A DNA stretch of 30,517 nucleotides from Syncephalis plumigaleata (GCA_025201365.1 JAIXMF010000151.1:1-30517); one strand, 5' to 3'; shown: positions 8,761 through 19,178, numbered from the stretch's first letter. The notes: generated from the sequence alone by a model not told the origin. Numbers and translations: made by a program.

Positions 8761-8942
8761 CGTCCATTGATAATTATTAATGAAACGTATATGGGAAACC
8801 AAAAAGGATGACATTCTTCATTAAACACATCATCCGTATCACATAGCACAAGGGTCAACAACTGACGTCGTGGTCAATAGGCATCCCATTCATCTCACAC
8901 TACATCTGGATGCCATGCTTGTCCAAGGATGGTTGTCATTGT

Positions 8943-9695
8943 TTATGGATAGCCACCGTGATGATGGGCACCTAGATCCTTCTTGAATGGATCGACATAA
9001 GCACGATGGGCGAATGGATGCTGTGCAGCGCCGTATGTTTCCTCTGTGCCAAATTGCAATTCCTCGAAGCGACGATTGCGACCCTTACGCGTCCAGCGGG
9101 AGTAAGCGGCCAGACCAGCACATAATGCCACCAAACCACCGGCACAAATACCAACAATGGGCCAGACACCGAGGGTAGAGCCACCACCGCTTCCCTGCTT
9201 CTTTCTAGCAACTTGATTAGCGGAACTTGAGTTTGCATTGACGTCTTCGTTCTCTGCACCTTCGGCCGAACGAGCCGAAGAAGTAACTGTAACAGTTGCA
9301 GCGGGTGCCATCGATGTAATGACCTTTCCGCCTACTGCGGCACCTGGAATTGTCACACCAATGTTATTCTCTTTAGGTGATGGTGTACTCGATGATTTCT
9401 CGTTGGCACTAGCAGGGCTAGGTGCTGGACTGTTACTACTACCACTGCTACCACTGCTACCAGCATCTCCACTGCCGGAACCTGCATTGGTGGAGTCGCC
9501 GCTTTTGGCGGATCCAGCGCTAGCATCATTCTTGCCGGTAGCTTTATCGCTGTTAGAAGTGGTGCTATCGGAACTCTTGCTACCACCACCAACGAAAGGA
9601 ATATCCGTAGTTCCCTGAGCCTCGACATGTAGTGATCCAATCACTACTAGCAATGCTACAGAGGCTAGAATAGCCAAATGTCTAGTGAAACGCAT
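8943..9695 (-). CDS. Ser-rich single-pass surface protein, Mid2/Wsc-sensor-like architecture (250 aa)
   Basis: The architecture is signal peptide, Ser/Gly/Ala-rich stalk, one TM helix, basic stop-transfer and cytosolic tail. The real start is the ATG at 9695 (MRFTRHLAIL); the frame stays open a few codons further upstream, but only from a TTG. A signal peptide of about 26 residues ends at VEA. Residues 27-170 are low-complexity and Ser-rich, which suits O-mannosylation. The TM helix is at about residues 177-198 (VWPIVGICAGGLVALCAGLA), followed by RKGRNRR and a tail with FGTEETYG and PFAHRAYVDPF. This is the layout of fungal wall-stress sensors (Mid2/Mtl2/Wsc), but there is no WSC Cys domain and no sequence identity that I can claim. 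It could also be a structural stalk protein. Confidence 0.75.
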   Translation of the reverse strand: MRFTRHLAILASVALLVVIGSLHVEAQGTTDIPFVGGGSKSSDSTTSNSDKATGKNDASAGSAKSGDSTNAGSGSGDAGSSGSSGSSNSPAPSPASANEKSSSTPSPKENNIGVTIPGAAVGGKVITSMAPAATVTVTSSARSAEGAENEDVNANSSSANQVARKKQGSGGGSTLGVWPIVGICAGGLVALCAGLAAYSRWTRKGRNRRFEELQFGTEETYGAAQHPFAHRAYVDPFKKDLGAHHHGGYP

Positions 9696-9835
9696 TCTGT
9701 AAGGATTGTCTATTATCAAGTGTAGACATATTAGTCTAGAGAATCGGTATGACTCGTCTAATGTTTACCTTAATTATAACGATTGAATGAGAGTATACCA
9801 AACGTAATAGTATCTTCTATGTGTATCTATGAGAC

Positions 9836-9879
9836 GAAACAAGCAAACAAGCAAACAAACAAACAAACAAACAAACAAA
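9836..9879. repeat. (CAAA)n microsatellite
   Basis: About 11 tandem CAAA/CAAG units form the purest copy of this repeat in the window. It lies about 140 nt upstream of the start codon of the Ser-rich membrane protein gene. Confidence 0.9.
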
Positions 9880-10734
9880 TACGTCGTTAGTTACATTCAA
9901 TTTGCTATCATGTCTCGCTACATCGTTACTATTATGCTTATGATAATATTATTGTTTGTTCAGGCCTGTATCCGTGTCACATGCCCATTCTTCATTACCA
10001 TTAATGAATACCGTTCAAAAATATTTACATTGCCTGTGCGGTACGCAATAAACTAGCCACATACCTGCTATTATTGCCAAGGGTAATTATTAGCCGCCAA
10101 ATTCCGAAGGGGGGCTAGACGTTAATTATGTATGGAATACTACAAGCGAGATATTCGATAGCATGTTAGATATTTACATTTCATGCATATATGAAATTAA
10201 CTCGATAGACTTACATCTTACGTTGCCGTTGACTACCACGAGTATAACAATTATTTATGTCAATATCGTAAAGAAAAGGGGAGTTCTGTGAATAAACGCA
10301 CGGTTTAACGAAGAGCAGCCTATATTACGTATGCGTATAAGGAGTATATCAGTTATAGCTGTCTATACTGCAGGTGGAAAATGTCGGCTGCGTACTAACC
10401 GTATAACGATGGATATTATTGCGCGGGAGTTATTGTTGTTCAATAACGATATACTGTTCACTCGTAGTCTTCTGCGTGAGCTATTATACTAGAGTCACAG
10501 CCGCAACAACAGCAACCGTTATAATACTACTGGTCAATATGATTGAATATTGACACTTGACGGATTAATAAAATAATAAGTAGAAGGGTGTGTAGCAGCG
10601 ATAAAGGATTAGCGTTGCAACTGTTGTTCGGTTGGATAAGCGATAATAACTAACGAGTAGATGTGGCAAACGCTTAACGGATTGAGCGGTAGAGAAAAGT
10701 AAAAAAACAATATTGATGAGAGAAGAGTAGGTTC

Positions 10735-10759
10735 GAGTGAGTGAGTGAGTGAGTGAGTG
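10735..10759. repeat. (GAGT)n microsatellite
   Basis: Six tandem GAGT units are the reverse complement of the CTCA array at 2621-2678. Confidence 0.9.
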
Positions 10760-10875
10760 TGCTAAGTTCAAATAAAGACACAACGAGAGTAAGGCGACAA
10801 AAAGGGGAGCTGTCCACTGAAAAAGGTGTTCATGTGGAATAGAGGCAAGACAATGTGTGGACACTAGTAACGGAG

Positions 10876-11223
10876 CTATGAGTCTGCGTTACTCCTGGCA
10901 AGTGGTCCATGAATGACTATGTGTACGCTATTGGGGGTGGGTTCTAATCTTCCATTTGTCATACCGGCTACGGATATGGCGTGAATACCGGTGTGTGTCC
11001 ATCTTTTTGCGAAGATTGTTCGATGATTTGTACCAGTGGATGTATGATAATGTGTGGATGGCGGACACCAATGCAAGCTCGCATGCCACTTCCTAATTTG
11101 GCATCTGAGAATCAAAACTATATTGAATGGAGGTATCGGGGTGTGAACTTGTATTGAGTAGACGGATTTGAGTGGATTACTTTTCGTTGCGCAATACTTC
11201 AGGGCTGTAAGGACTTCATTCAT
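10876..11223 (-). CDS. Doubtful open frame, 115 aa, unknown
   Basis: This frame runs from an ATG (11223) to TAG. I do not recognise the product. In its favour, it sits in a GC-richer island, and a CTATATATAA element lies about 25-35 nt upstream of the ATG, similar to the spacing seen at the cytochrome b5 gene. Against it, the product has no domain, signal peptide or membrane segment, and other frames over the same DNA are also open for 50-90 codons. It may be a relic or chance frame. Confidence 0.2.
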   Translation of the reverse strand: MNEVLTALKYCATKSNPLKSVYSIQVHTPIPPFNIVLILRCQIRKWHASLHWCPPSTHYHTSTGTNHRTIFAKRWTHTGIHAISVAGMTNGRLEPTPNSVHIVIHGPLARSNADS

Positions 11224-12179
11224 GACATTGATGATATCATCGTAGCGTTATATATAGGTATAGACTAGTACATTTTAGTTATATGACCTATTTCTTGCTA
11301 TAATTACGCATTCTCTTCCAATATTAATGCTTCATTTGACTCGTGACATTGGGCATAATGTAGTCTAGTGCATTTTGACACGGAAGATACTTGATTGATT
11401 GATTGATTGCTTTATTCATGGCACTTGATTAGTAGCTAGTTTGTTTGTTTGATCAAGAGCTGTTGCCATTAGCTAGCTAGTAAATTAGATGAATAAATAG
11501 TATGTACAAGACTTGGTAGAGAGTAAATGATAGGCGAGCGGATAAGCCTTGCATGGATCGCCGTTTAATAGTAGACATGACACGTATACAGACACACATG
11601 CTTGCATGTGAATGCTGTCTCGAGTTCGACACGTACACGTAATATGATACCGTTTTATTTTAATAACAACAATGACTCTGCCTGTCGGTTAGTTTATCGC
11701 CGAATAGCTTATTCACATGTATCGAATACGGAATGAGCCTTGGCGGTGACACTCCTCTTCTACGGCAATTGTCTGTGCTCTTGGCGTCAACGAGGTCGGT
11801 ATCAAATTTACTATTGTATCCGAGCGGACAGACCACCAAACGATAGGCCAACTATTTAAATATCTTGATGGAATCATTGTATATTCATTGTCTACTCGTT
11901 TGCTTGTTTGTTTAATTGCTCTTTTTCTTCTATTTGTTAACTTTGATTGGCCCATTGTTCAATCAATATTGCCCCTGTCTGAGATTACTTCGCTAATGCG
12001 CGATACAGCCAGGAGCTACCTACTGTTGTGAGCACGCTTGCTCTTTTTCCATTCGTCTAACACTTGTTATTGAAGGTATGTAAACAGTGCGATAGCAGGC
12101 AACTCTTTATGCACTGCAACAAAGTGGTATGGCGTCTATGATACAGTCACGCAAAGTAATTTGTGCTATTTGTGATTTA

Positions 12180-12195
12180 GGCTGCACGTGCAGCC
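12180..12195. repeat. Perfect 16-bp palindrome with CACGTG core
   Basis: GGCTGCACGTGCAGCC is a perfect palindrome centred on CACGTG, the E-box read by bHLH factors such as Cbf1/Pho4 in yeasts. It lies about 50 nt left of a larger inverted repeat. Confidence 0.85.
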
Positions 12196-12230
12196 ATGAG
12201 GACTTGCAGTGTGCGCAAGAGGGAAGCAAC

Positions 12231-12320
12231 GCATTATTTGTGCCGCGTAATCTTGTAACACTAGTATGTTAGTACACCAGTGTACTAGTGCTTCGTGCGA
12301 AACGTGGCCGCAAATAATGC
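12231..12320. repeat. Nested imperfect inverted repeat
   Basis: The outer arms GCATTATTTGTGCCGCGT (12231-12248) and ACGTGGCCGCAAATAATGC (12302-12320) are near reverse complements. An inner perfect pair, CACTAGTA (12259-12266) and TACTAGTG (12283-12290), lies between them, with a smaller GTACAC/GTGTAC pair inside. The whole could fold into one hairpin of about 90 nt. Role unknown. Confidence 0.7.
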
Positions 12321-12833
12321 TTTCCGAAGGAATCCACACGTGGCCTCAGTACATCGCATGTTGTATCGCTTCGCGTTGTCCCTACCGCAATATGAACTTG
12401 GCGATTCGTTGCTAACAACGCAGTATGGTTGATTTATAGGTTTTTCTTTTCTTCGTTTATACAACAATATTACACTAGCTTTATTGTAGGTCATTCTTCG
12501 TAGATTTACAAACTACCGCCATTGCTATCGAGCTATACTATCAATTTGTAAGTGGATGGCCCCGTGATACATCTGGTGTTTCGCAAGCAATACTAATTCG
12601 AATCTACCTGTGTTGCGTCGTTTTTTTTCCGTTATTTTTTTCTACTTTTGTTACACTTCTGCGTTTTGTCGTTGTCACCATTGAACGCACTCCATCCTCT
12701 TTATTCCATCTTCTTGTGGCATTCTCGCATCAGATATCTACCGCAGATAGCTTGATATCCTCGCAGACTGTGCTCTGTACCACGTCTGCTCTGAATTGGC
12801 CGACCAATCTTACGTTACATTTATCGGTGGATG

Positions 12834-13417
12834 TGCACGATATAAGAGCAAGAGCGAGAAAGTAGTTGGTCAACAAATCTACTATTTATTGTACTGTTTC
12901 CAGTAATATACACAAGTGCAGTCCTACACTTTTAACCTAGGCCTTTAGTCTCCCTTTCCATCGAGTTGTGTGGTTCTTTCCTCTTCTTATCTGTTGTGCT
13001 TTCGTTTTCTCACTCTCTCACTCTCTTTTTCTAGTTGTAGACCACTCACACGTACGTACGCGCGTACGCCTATATATACCTACGAGTATAGTTTGTTGTT
13101 GTTGTAGTTGTTGGACCTACTTACATCTGGAATCAGTCACCTGACTTGAGCTGTTTGAGACGCCGTTGTTTACGTTTCCTTTTGTTTTCTTCATTATTAC
13201 CCGTTTACTTATTCTTATACACCTATCTTACCACCACGAACCTCTTGTGACTATTGCCACTCCTTCGATTACTAGGCGATAGTCTACGCTAACGGTTACG
13301 TTATATTATCTTTTCAATTCATTCTTCCCTCGCATTTCTCCTTTATACAGCAATTTTTTCTACCATTTGAAGTAGGCGTATCACCGTCGTCCCAGTATTG
13401 CTCTTTTTGTTATAGTC
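12834..13417 (+). promoter_or_regulatory. ATG-free promoter/leader region of the PPPY gene
   Basis: This 584-nt stretch is pyrimidine-rich and contains no ATG in any frame before the start codon at 13418. It includes ATATAAGAG near 12840, a 14-bp palindrome CGTACGCGCGTACG at 13055-13068 and a TATATATA box at 13071-13078. A transcript starting near either TATA-like element would have a leader of about 300-540 nt without upstream ATGs. Confidence 0.5.
13071..13078 (+). promoter_or_regulatory. TATA-like box of the PPPY gene
   Basis: TATATATA lies 2 nt after the CGTACGCGCGTACG palindrome and about 340 nt before the ATG. ATATAAGAG near 12840 is the alternative. Confidence 0.4.
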
Positions 13418-15234
13418 ATGGAGCATCAACTAGTCAACAATGTCACCGATATACTCGATACGAACACCATAACCAATATGCCGCCTCCACCGTACTCGCC
13501 GGCGGAAGACACGGCCAAAGTCTCTGGTAAACCTGTGGATACAAAAGCATTGACTAATGGACCGGCGGAGGCGGTACGATTACGTGAACGCGAAGCAACT
13601 CGCATGGATATGTCGGTTAGACGTTCAAAGGTGTTGAGTCGAGCTGGACTTGATGACCCGGTGTTCTTCAAGATGTCGCAACTGGAGCAACTGGTTAATT
13701 CGCTTCAGTCTGCACTCAACGACCAATCGATGGCGATTCACGATGTACATGGTCAGCTGACTGAGATTAACGATGTTCTCCATATGATGCAAACTAAGGA
13801 TGAGCCGGCCACCACCACCACCACCACCGCAAGTACCACCACGTCGGTAAGTAATTATTGTTGTTGTAGTAGATAATCAAGTGATGACTAACGAATAGTT
13901 TATTCTAGAATGATGCAGTTAAACAACCAGTTGAACCTGAACGCCTTGTTCAGGATTTACGGGCAGCAGCGGCAAAATTCTCCAATAACAAAAAGACATC
14001 AGCGTCAACTGTGGCCAAGGCCGCAGAAGGGACAATGGAGGGTCATGTAGGCGATGACAATGATGGTGACGATGACGATGATGATGTCAGAGATCCATTG
14101 ATCAAGGGCAAGTCCGAGCGTGTGAATGACGAACACGAAGGCGAGAACGATGACGACGACGATAATGACGCATTCGAGGATGCCGAGGATGATGGAAACT
14201 ACCTGCGATTATGCTCGATGCTCGAGAACCTTATTGCAGATGCAAATATCGCCGTTGAATCACCTGTCTCTATCTTTCCTGAAGTGCCAACCACAAGGGA
14301 ATCTATCGATGATACGACAAATGCAATGAGCTCGTCAGTCGGATCCGTTGCTGTTAGCGATGTGGACGATGAGTACTCGTTACACAACGATCTACAGCGT
14401 CGTCGACAACGTCGTGAAAGACGTAGCGGATCTGGTGCACGCATTCGTCCTGTTAAACTAGTATCCGAGTTGAATCAATCGCATGCTGAATTGGACGATA
14501 TAATGGTTGACAGGTCACCAACAGCGATTGTCAATACCCCTGAATTAACATCAATGAACGAAGAAGAACAAGAGGAAGACGAGGAGGCAATGTCATCTAT
14601 TCTTAGAGAGGAGGTTGGCCTGCTAGACATTGACACAATGTCCACGAGTGAGGATGGCCCCGATGCCGTGGAAGTTCGCTTCTTCTGTCAAGTAAAACGA
14701 ACTGGTGAAACACCTCAGCAGCATGAGATACGTCGTCGTTTGGTGTTACCATTGCTTACGGGCAACAATCTAATGCCTAGCAACATTCGTCGTATTATTT
14801 GTGGCGATATAGGTGCTACCGATTCAGTTGACGGCGACAAATCCGTTGTATCCGCTGGCAATGGCACGCGTGCACTATCCGGTGCTTATCGTGGCAGTGT
14901 TATTCGTCGTGCTCTAGGCACTGTTCAATTGATGTACTGGCTTTTATTATTTACATTAGGTGTTTTGATGTTGGATACTTATTTATGCGAACTGGCAGGA
15001 TCACAAGCAGTACACGTTGTCGATGGCATTTGTCCCGAGGAAAGACGCCGTTCACGACGTCGTCCTTATGGTCTACTGGCAACTGATGTAGCACATCAAT
15101 CGACTGATCCAGCAACTGGTACTATTCCATCGGAAGGCTCACCCGGCATCGAGTATACTGGTATGAAACCGGTAACACTTGCGATAGAGGAGATTCCAAT
15201 GAAGCGAAATCGCTCTCGTCGCAACTCACTTTAA
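13418..15234 (+). CDS. PPPY-motif, coiled-coil, single-TM protein (584 aa), unknown
   Basis: There are two exons: 13418-13846 and 13909-15234. The 62-nt intron has a GTAAGT donor, a GACTAACG branch site and a TATTCTAG acceptor in phase 0. I do not recognise the family. Visible parts are PPPPYSP at residues 22-28 (a PPxY motif of the kind bound by WW-domain ubiquitin ligases of the Rsp5/Nedd4 type), a probable coiled coil at about 85-125, a Thr run, a very acidic region (about 190-240), a basic RRRQRRERR patch near 307-316, a folded-looking stretch around VEVRFFCQVKRTGE (about 398-411), one TM helix near 481-503 (MYWLLLFTLGVLML), and an Arg-rich end. It probably has a large cytosolic N-terminal part on an internal membrane or the plasma membrane. 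An adaptor-like role is inference. Confidence 0.8.
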
Positions 15235-16876
15235 TTATATATGATCATCAGTAAACAGCACACTTGTTAATAATATAACACAATTGATACCATTAAAAAT
15301 AAAGCTTTTTTTACATTTCATAAATACCGATATTACAGGGTTTTCTAACCACTTGGCATTGTTATCCTTTAGCTTTTGTTCTTATTAATAAATTATTTTG
15401 CATACTAGTTAGCATCATTGTCGTTGTCATTATGTGGATAAAAATCCCCCATTAGCAGATGCTTTATTCTCTGTTTAGCATTCGCTTCATGTTATTTACC
15501 ACAATGCGAATGGCATTAAGGCAGCATCAAACAATGCTATGCATAACTAGAATGTATCTGTCAAATAATAATAATAATAATAATGGTGCTAACTAATGCG
15601 CAAAAGTGTTTATTAGTAAGAACAGTAGTTAAAAGCTAACAGCGCTGCTCGGTTGGAAAAACCCCGTATGATGATTATGTTACTAACCCTTTTACTAGAT
15701 AATAATTTGAAACTAGAGACACGTCCTTACCAGTTAGCGAGTGAGCCAATAAGGCCAAGAATCCTACTATAACAATAAGCATTTATTTGACCACTTACAA
15801 GGTTAATGTGAACGTATGGAATATAAATAGTGATTGGTAGCAATGATGTATTCACATATGTGTGCTGGACCAGGAATACATTCGATATATGGCATTGTGC
15901 GAATTCTAAATTGCTTACTTTGTCTTTGGGAAAATGATATCCTATTTAGTTTACGTATTATCTAGTTGATTTAGATAGTAGTTCACTTTGGAATTCAGAC
16001 CGAAGGAAAAAGGACGGCAGCAACGATAATTGACGGGGCCTCATTGTAAGTCACATTCGTAGTTCGGATAAGTCGACTGTTTCGTGTGGATTCACAAGTG
16101 GAATAATCATTGTTGTTGTACCCATGTACTTGCCAATTAAATCATACCTGCAGGAAGATGCCAACTAAATTGTCATATGCGCCTGCGGGCTAAGGAATGC
16201 TAACCATTGACCTGTCACGTAACACAGGTTTATCTTGGACTAGTTTTTTCTTTCTTTTTTCTTCCTTGACATCATACGCTGCATTCTTGTCTGTTTGCCT
16301 TCTACATGTGATGAGGAGGTGGTCACATTACAAGAAGCCATTCGAACTTGAAACATTCCATTCCAGTGGATCGCGTCACTTGAATGGATGCCGCATTATT
16401 GTTATACTCATACTAACTCCGAGTTGAGTTGTAAAATGATAATGCTGCTATTGTATTACTATGACTTTTTTTGGCCAATATCGCTCGCCGCTTTTGGCAG
16501 GATGGTCTTATCTATTGAAAAATTCCCCTCGTCTCCGTTTCGAGAGGACCCTTCGATTTATGGAATAAACACAAAACGTAGGCCAATCACATGGATCAAG
16601 CAATGTAGGCCAGTGATTCTTTTGGTTATGCCATTCCATATGTGTCACCAAGACGAACAGCGATAGGCTAAGGGATTTCCACAGCCGTTCTCTCTCTTAC
16701 TAGTGGTGGTAGTAGTAGTACCACTAGCCACATGTTTAAATAAAGACGAGCATACTCGTCGCCTCTAGGCACATTCACTCATTGTCGTTTATTCTCCTAC
16801 TATTGATCTTATTATTATTACTTTCTTAATACTGCGATAAATTTATTATACTCTTTAACTAAAGACATTTATTACC
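15235..16876. other. Intergenic, about 1.6 kb
   Basis: AT-rich sequence contains an (AAT)n run at 15564-15584, a perfect 8-bp inverted repeat at 16700-16727 and a TTTAAATAAA promoter-like element at 16735-16744, 132 nt before the next ATG. Open frames of up to 92 codons have no recognisable features. The 130-nt leader after the TATA-like element has no ATG. Confidence 0.55.
16700..16727. repeat. Hairpin-forming inverted repeat
   Basis: CTAGTGGT (16700-16707) and ACCACTAG (16720-16727) are perfect reverse complements around a GGTAGTAGTAGT-type spacer. It lies just before a TATA-like element of the secreted repeat gene, so it could be a regulator site. Confidence 0.6.
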
Positions 16877-18448
16877 ATGTTCTCTAAAACTACACTTACC
16901 GCAGCTGCGGTCCTACTCTTTGCGTCTGCCTCTTTAGTTGCAGCCGAATACAGTGCTGTATCCCCATCTACCGCTTACTCACCAGCTACCACCGATACTT
17001 ATGGTGATGAACTACCAATTAATAATTCCACTTATGGTGGAGAACTTCCATCCAGCAACAACACTGTTCCCTCAGCTCCATACGTGCCAGCTACCCCAGT
17101 GCCATGCAATAAAACTACCGGCGGAGAACTCCCAGCTGGTAACAACACTGTTCCAGCTCCTGCTCCAGTACCATATGTCCCAGCTCCAGTACCATCTGGT
17201 AATGATACCTATGGTGGAGAACTCCCATCAACCAACAATACTGTCCCAGCACCATGCAACAAGACAACCGGTGGCGAACTCCCAGCTGGTAACAACACTG
17301 TCCCAACTCCAGCTCCAGCACCATACGTGCCAGCTACTCCAGCTCCAGCTCCATATGTGCCAGCTACTCCAGCTCCGTATGTGCCAGCTACTCCAGCTCC
17401 AGCTGGCAACGAGACTTATGGTGATGAGGAAGATTACGAGGACTGCGAATGCGAGGATGAACTTCCAGCTGGCAACACCACTATTGTAACTCCACCTACA
17501 CCATATGTTCCAGCCCCACTCCCATCTGGCAACGAGACTTATGGTGATGAGGAAGATTACGAGGATTGTGAAGAGGAGGAATATACTCCAGCTCCACTCC
17601 CAGCTGGCAATGAAACATATGGTGGCGAGGAGGACTGCGAATACGAGGGCGAACTCCCAGCTGGTAATGACACCTATGGTGACGAGGAAGATTACGAGGA
17701 CTGTGAAGAGGAGGAGTATACTCCAGTGCCAGTTCCATGCAACGAGACTACCGGCGGAGAACTCCCAGCTGGCAACAACACTGTCCCAGCTCCTGCTCCA
17801 GTACCATATGTCCCAGCACCAGTTCCATCTGGTAATGACACCTATGGTGGAGAACTCCCATCAACCAACAATACTGTCCCAGCACCATGCAACAAGACAA
17901 CCGGTGGTGAACTCCCAGCTGGCAACAACACCGTCCCAACTCCAGCTCCAGCACCATACGTGCCAGCTACCCCAGCACCATATGTTCCAGCTACTCCAGT
18001 GCCATGCAATAAGACTACCGGCGGAGAACTCCCAGCTGGTAACAACACTGTTCCAGCTCCAGCTCCAGTACCATATGTCCCAGCTCCAGTACCATCTGGT
18101 AATGATACCTATGGTGGAGAACTCCCATCAACCAACAATACTGTCCCAGCACCATGCAACAAGACAACCGGTGGCGAACTTCCAGCTGGTAACAACACCG
18201 TCCCAACTCCAGCTCCAGCACCATACGTGCCAGCACCAGTCCCATCTGGTAATGACACCTATGGTGGAGAACTCCCATCAACCAACAACACTGTCCCAGC
18301 ACCATGCAACAAGACAACCGGTGGCGAACTCCCAACTGGTAACAACACTGTTCCAGTCCCATCCACGCCATATGTCCCAGCCCCCGTCCCATCAGGTGGT
18401 GAGAAGGCCAAGTCTTATGAGCAAACCTACCCTACCAGCAGCTACTAA
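16877..18448 (+). CDS. Secreted N-glycosylation-sequon repeat protein (523 aa)
   Basis: A single-exon gene encodes a secreted repetitive protein. The signal peptide covers residues 1-23 (AAAVLLFASASLVAA, then E). The mature chain is built from CNKTTGGELPAGNNTVP, APAPVPYVPAPVPSGNDTYG and GELPSTNNTVPAP units, giving about 29 NxS/T sequons and regular single cysteines in CNKTT. The middle (about residues 177-283) is different: three acidic blocks of the type GNETYGDEEDYEDCE, rich in Asp, Glu and Tyr. The C-terminus SYEQTYPTSSY has no hydrophobic tail, so there is no GPI anchor. It is likely a heavily glycosylated wall or extracellular matrix protein. The repeats are near-identical at DNA level, so copy number may vary among strains. 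No enzymatic domain is present. Confidence 0.85.
   Translation: MFSKTTLTAAAVLLFASASLVAAEYSAVSPSTAYSPATTDTYGDELPINNSTYGGELPSSNNTVPSAPYVPATPVPCNKTTGGELPAGNNTVPAPAPVPYVPAPVPSGNDTYGGELPSTNNTVPAPCNKTTGGELPAGNNTVPTPAPAPYVPATPAPAPYVPATPAPYVPATPAPAGNETYGDEEDYEDCECEDELPAGNTTIVTPPTPYVPAPLPSGNETYGDEEDYEDCEEEEYTPAPLPAGNETYGGEEDCEYEGELPAGNDTYGDEEDYEDCEEEEYTPVPVPCNETTGGELPAGNNTVPAPAPVPYVPAPVPSGNDTYGGELPSTNNTVPAPCNKTTGGELPAGNNTVPTPAPAPYVPATPAPYVPATPVPCNKTTGGELPAGNNTVPAPAPVPYVPAPVPSGNDTYGGELPSTNNTVPAPCNKTTGGELPAGNNTVPTPAPAPYVPAPVPSGNDTYGGELPSTNNTVPAPCNKTTGGELPTGNNTVPVPSTPYVPAPVPSGGEKAKSYEQTYPTSSY
17104..18330 (+). repeat. About 150-nt coding repeat, several near-identical copies
   Basis: The unit coding for CNKTTGGELPAGNNTVP through GELPSTNNTVPAP occurs at about 17104-17253, 17738-17887 and 18003-18152, with partial copies following. 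Copies differ at few, mostly silent, sites, as expected for recent duplication or gene conversion. The non-repeated acidic block lies between copies 1 and 2. Confidence 0.85.
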
Positions 18449-19178
18449 ACAGATCTGCTTAGTAAGCTAGCCAAGCTTTTCTAAGCTGCTATATACGTGT
18501 AGTAACGACGTAAATATGCTACACTTAATCGTAACGTTTTTTATCATCAGTGTTTCATATTTCCTTATTTCACTTCTCACCTTCTTGACCTTTATTTCTT
18601 CCACTAGATTTATCATTGCTTTCTATTTGCTATTAATATTTGCACGGCCATACTCATCCTTTTAGAAGATGGATGATGGCTTACTATCTTACACGTGCAT
18701 ACCTAACTAAAGCCATAGCAATAATATGCCATAATAAATCTACAGCTGAATTAATAGTACCATAAGTTTTAATGCTATATCTTAATGTGCATATCATGTT
18801 CGAATGTTTTGATATGTTTGTTTATTTGCATTCAAAAATTAGTATTATTACTCATGCACATGACATAAGAATAGAATAATTACATGTACAGAGTTTTTGC
18901 GACCAAGCAGCGCTGTTAACCTTTATCTTCTGTTCTTACTAATAAATAAATTCGCGCAATCGTCAACATCACTAGTTAAATAGATCCTTTATCAATAAAC
19001 ATGTAGAATTCTGTAATCGAATGTTAATACCATTCTATATCATCCTCCTGTGATAACTATTCATACTAGTCATTTTCAATGCTTGCTAATAAGCTATTAG
19101 TTTGTAATTAAACAACATCCTCTTTATTTATAAAATCAAATAAGCGTATTAACTATCCAAATATACGAACACTAATTA
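18449..19178. other. Intergenic between convergent genes
   Basis: About 730 nt of AT-rich 3' flanking DNA for both neighbours, with several AATAAA-like elements. No gene is recognisable. Confidence 0.6.

Larger units (their letters stand above)
7363..8942. other. Intergenic, about 1.6 kb, with a GC-rich patch
   Basis: This region is mostly AT-rich with CAAA/CAAG-type microsatellites (7951-7979 and 8701-8760). One patch at about 7595-7711 is clearly GC-richer and ends in a T6 run. Open frames here show no family signature, and no gene is assigned. Confidence 0.5.
9696..12833. other. Long gene-poor stretch
   Basis: About 3.1 kb has no recognisable conserved gene. It contains microsatellites (9836-9879, 10735-10759 and 11391-11409), a doubtful minus-strand frame (10876-11223), a tiny frame with a hydrophobic N-terminus at 9910-10056 (48 codons, unsupported), and a nested palindrome at 12180-12320. 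A multi-exon gene with small exons cannot be excluded. Confidence 0.5.

Noticed and set aside
9910-10056. 48-codon frame with hydrophobic N-terminus, possible small secreted peptide
   Set aside because: It is too short, in AT-rich DNA where hydrophobic chance frames are common, and has no other support.
16388-16666. 92-codon frame and a stretch near 16480 slightly like the 5' end of U2 snRNA
   Set aside because: The U2 branch-site pairing sequence (GTAGTA) and Sm site are absent, and the frame has no recognisable feature.
17505-18470. 321-codon alternative plus frame and several minus frames over the N-glycan repeat gene
   Set aside because: These are shadows of the repeat. The 523-residue frame alone has a signal peptide, sequons and balanced repeats.
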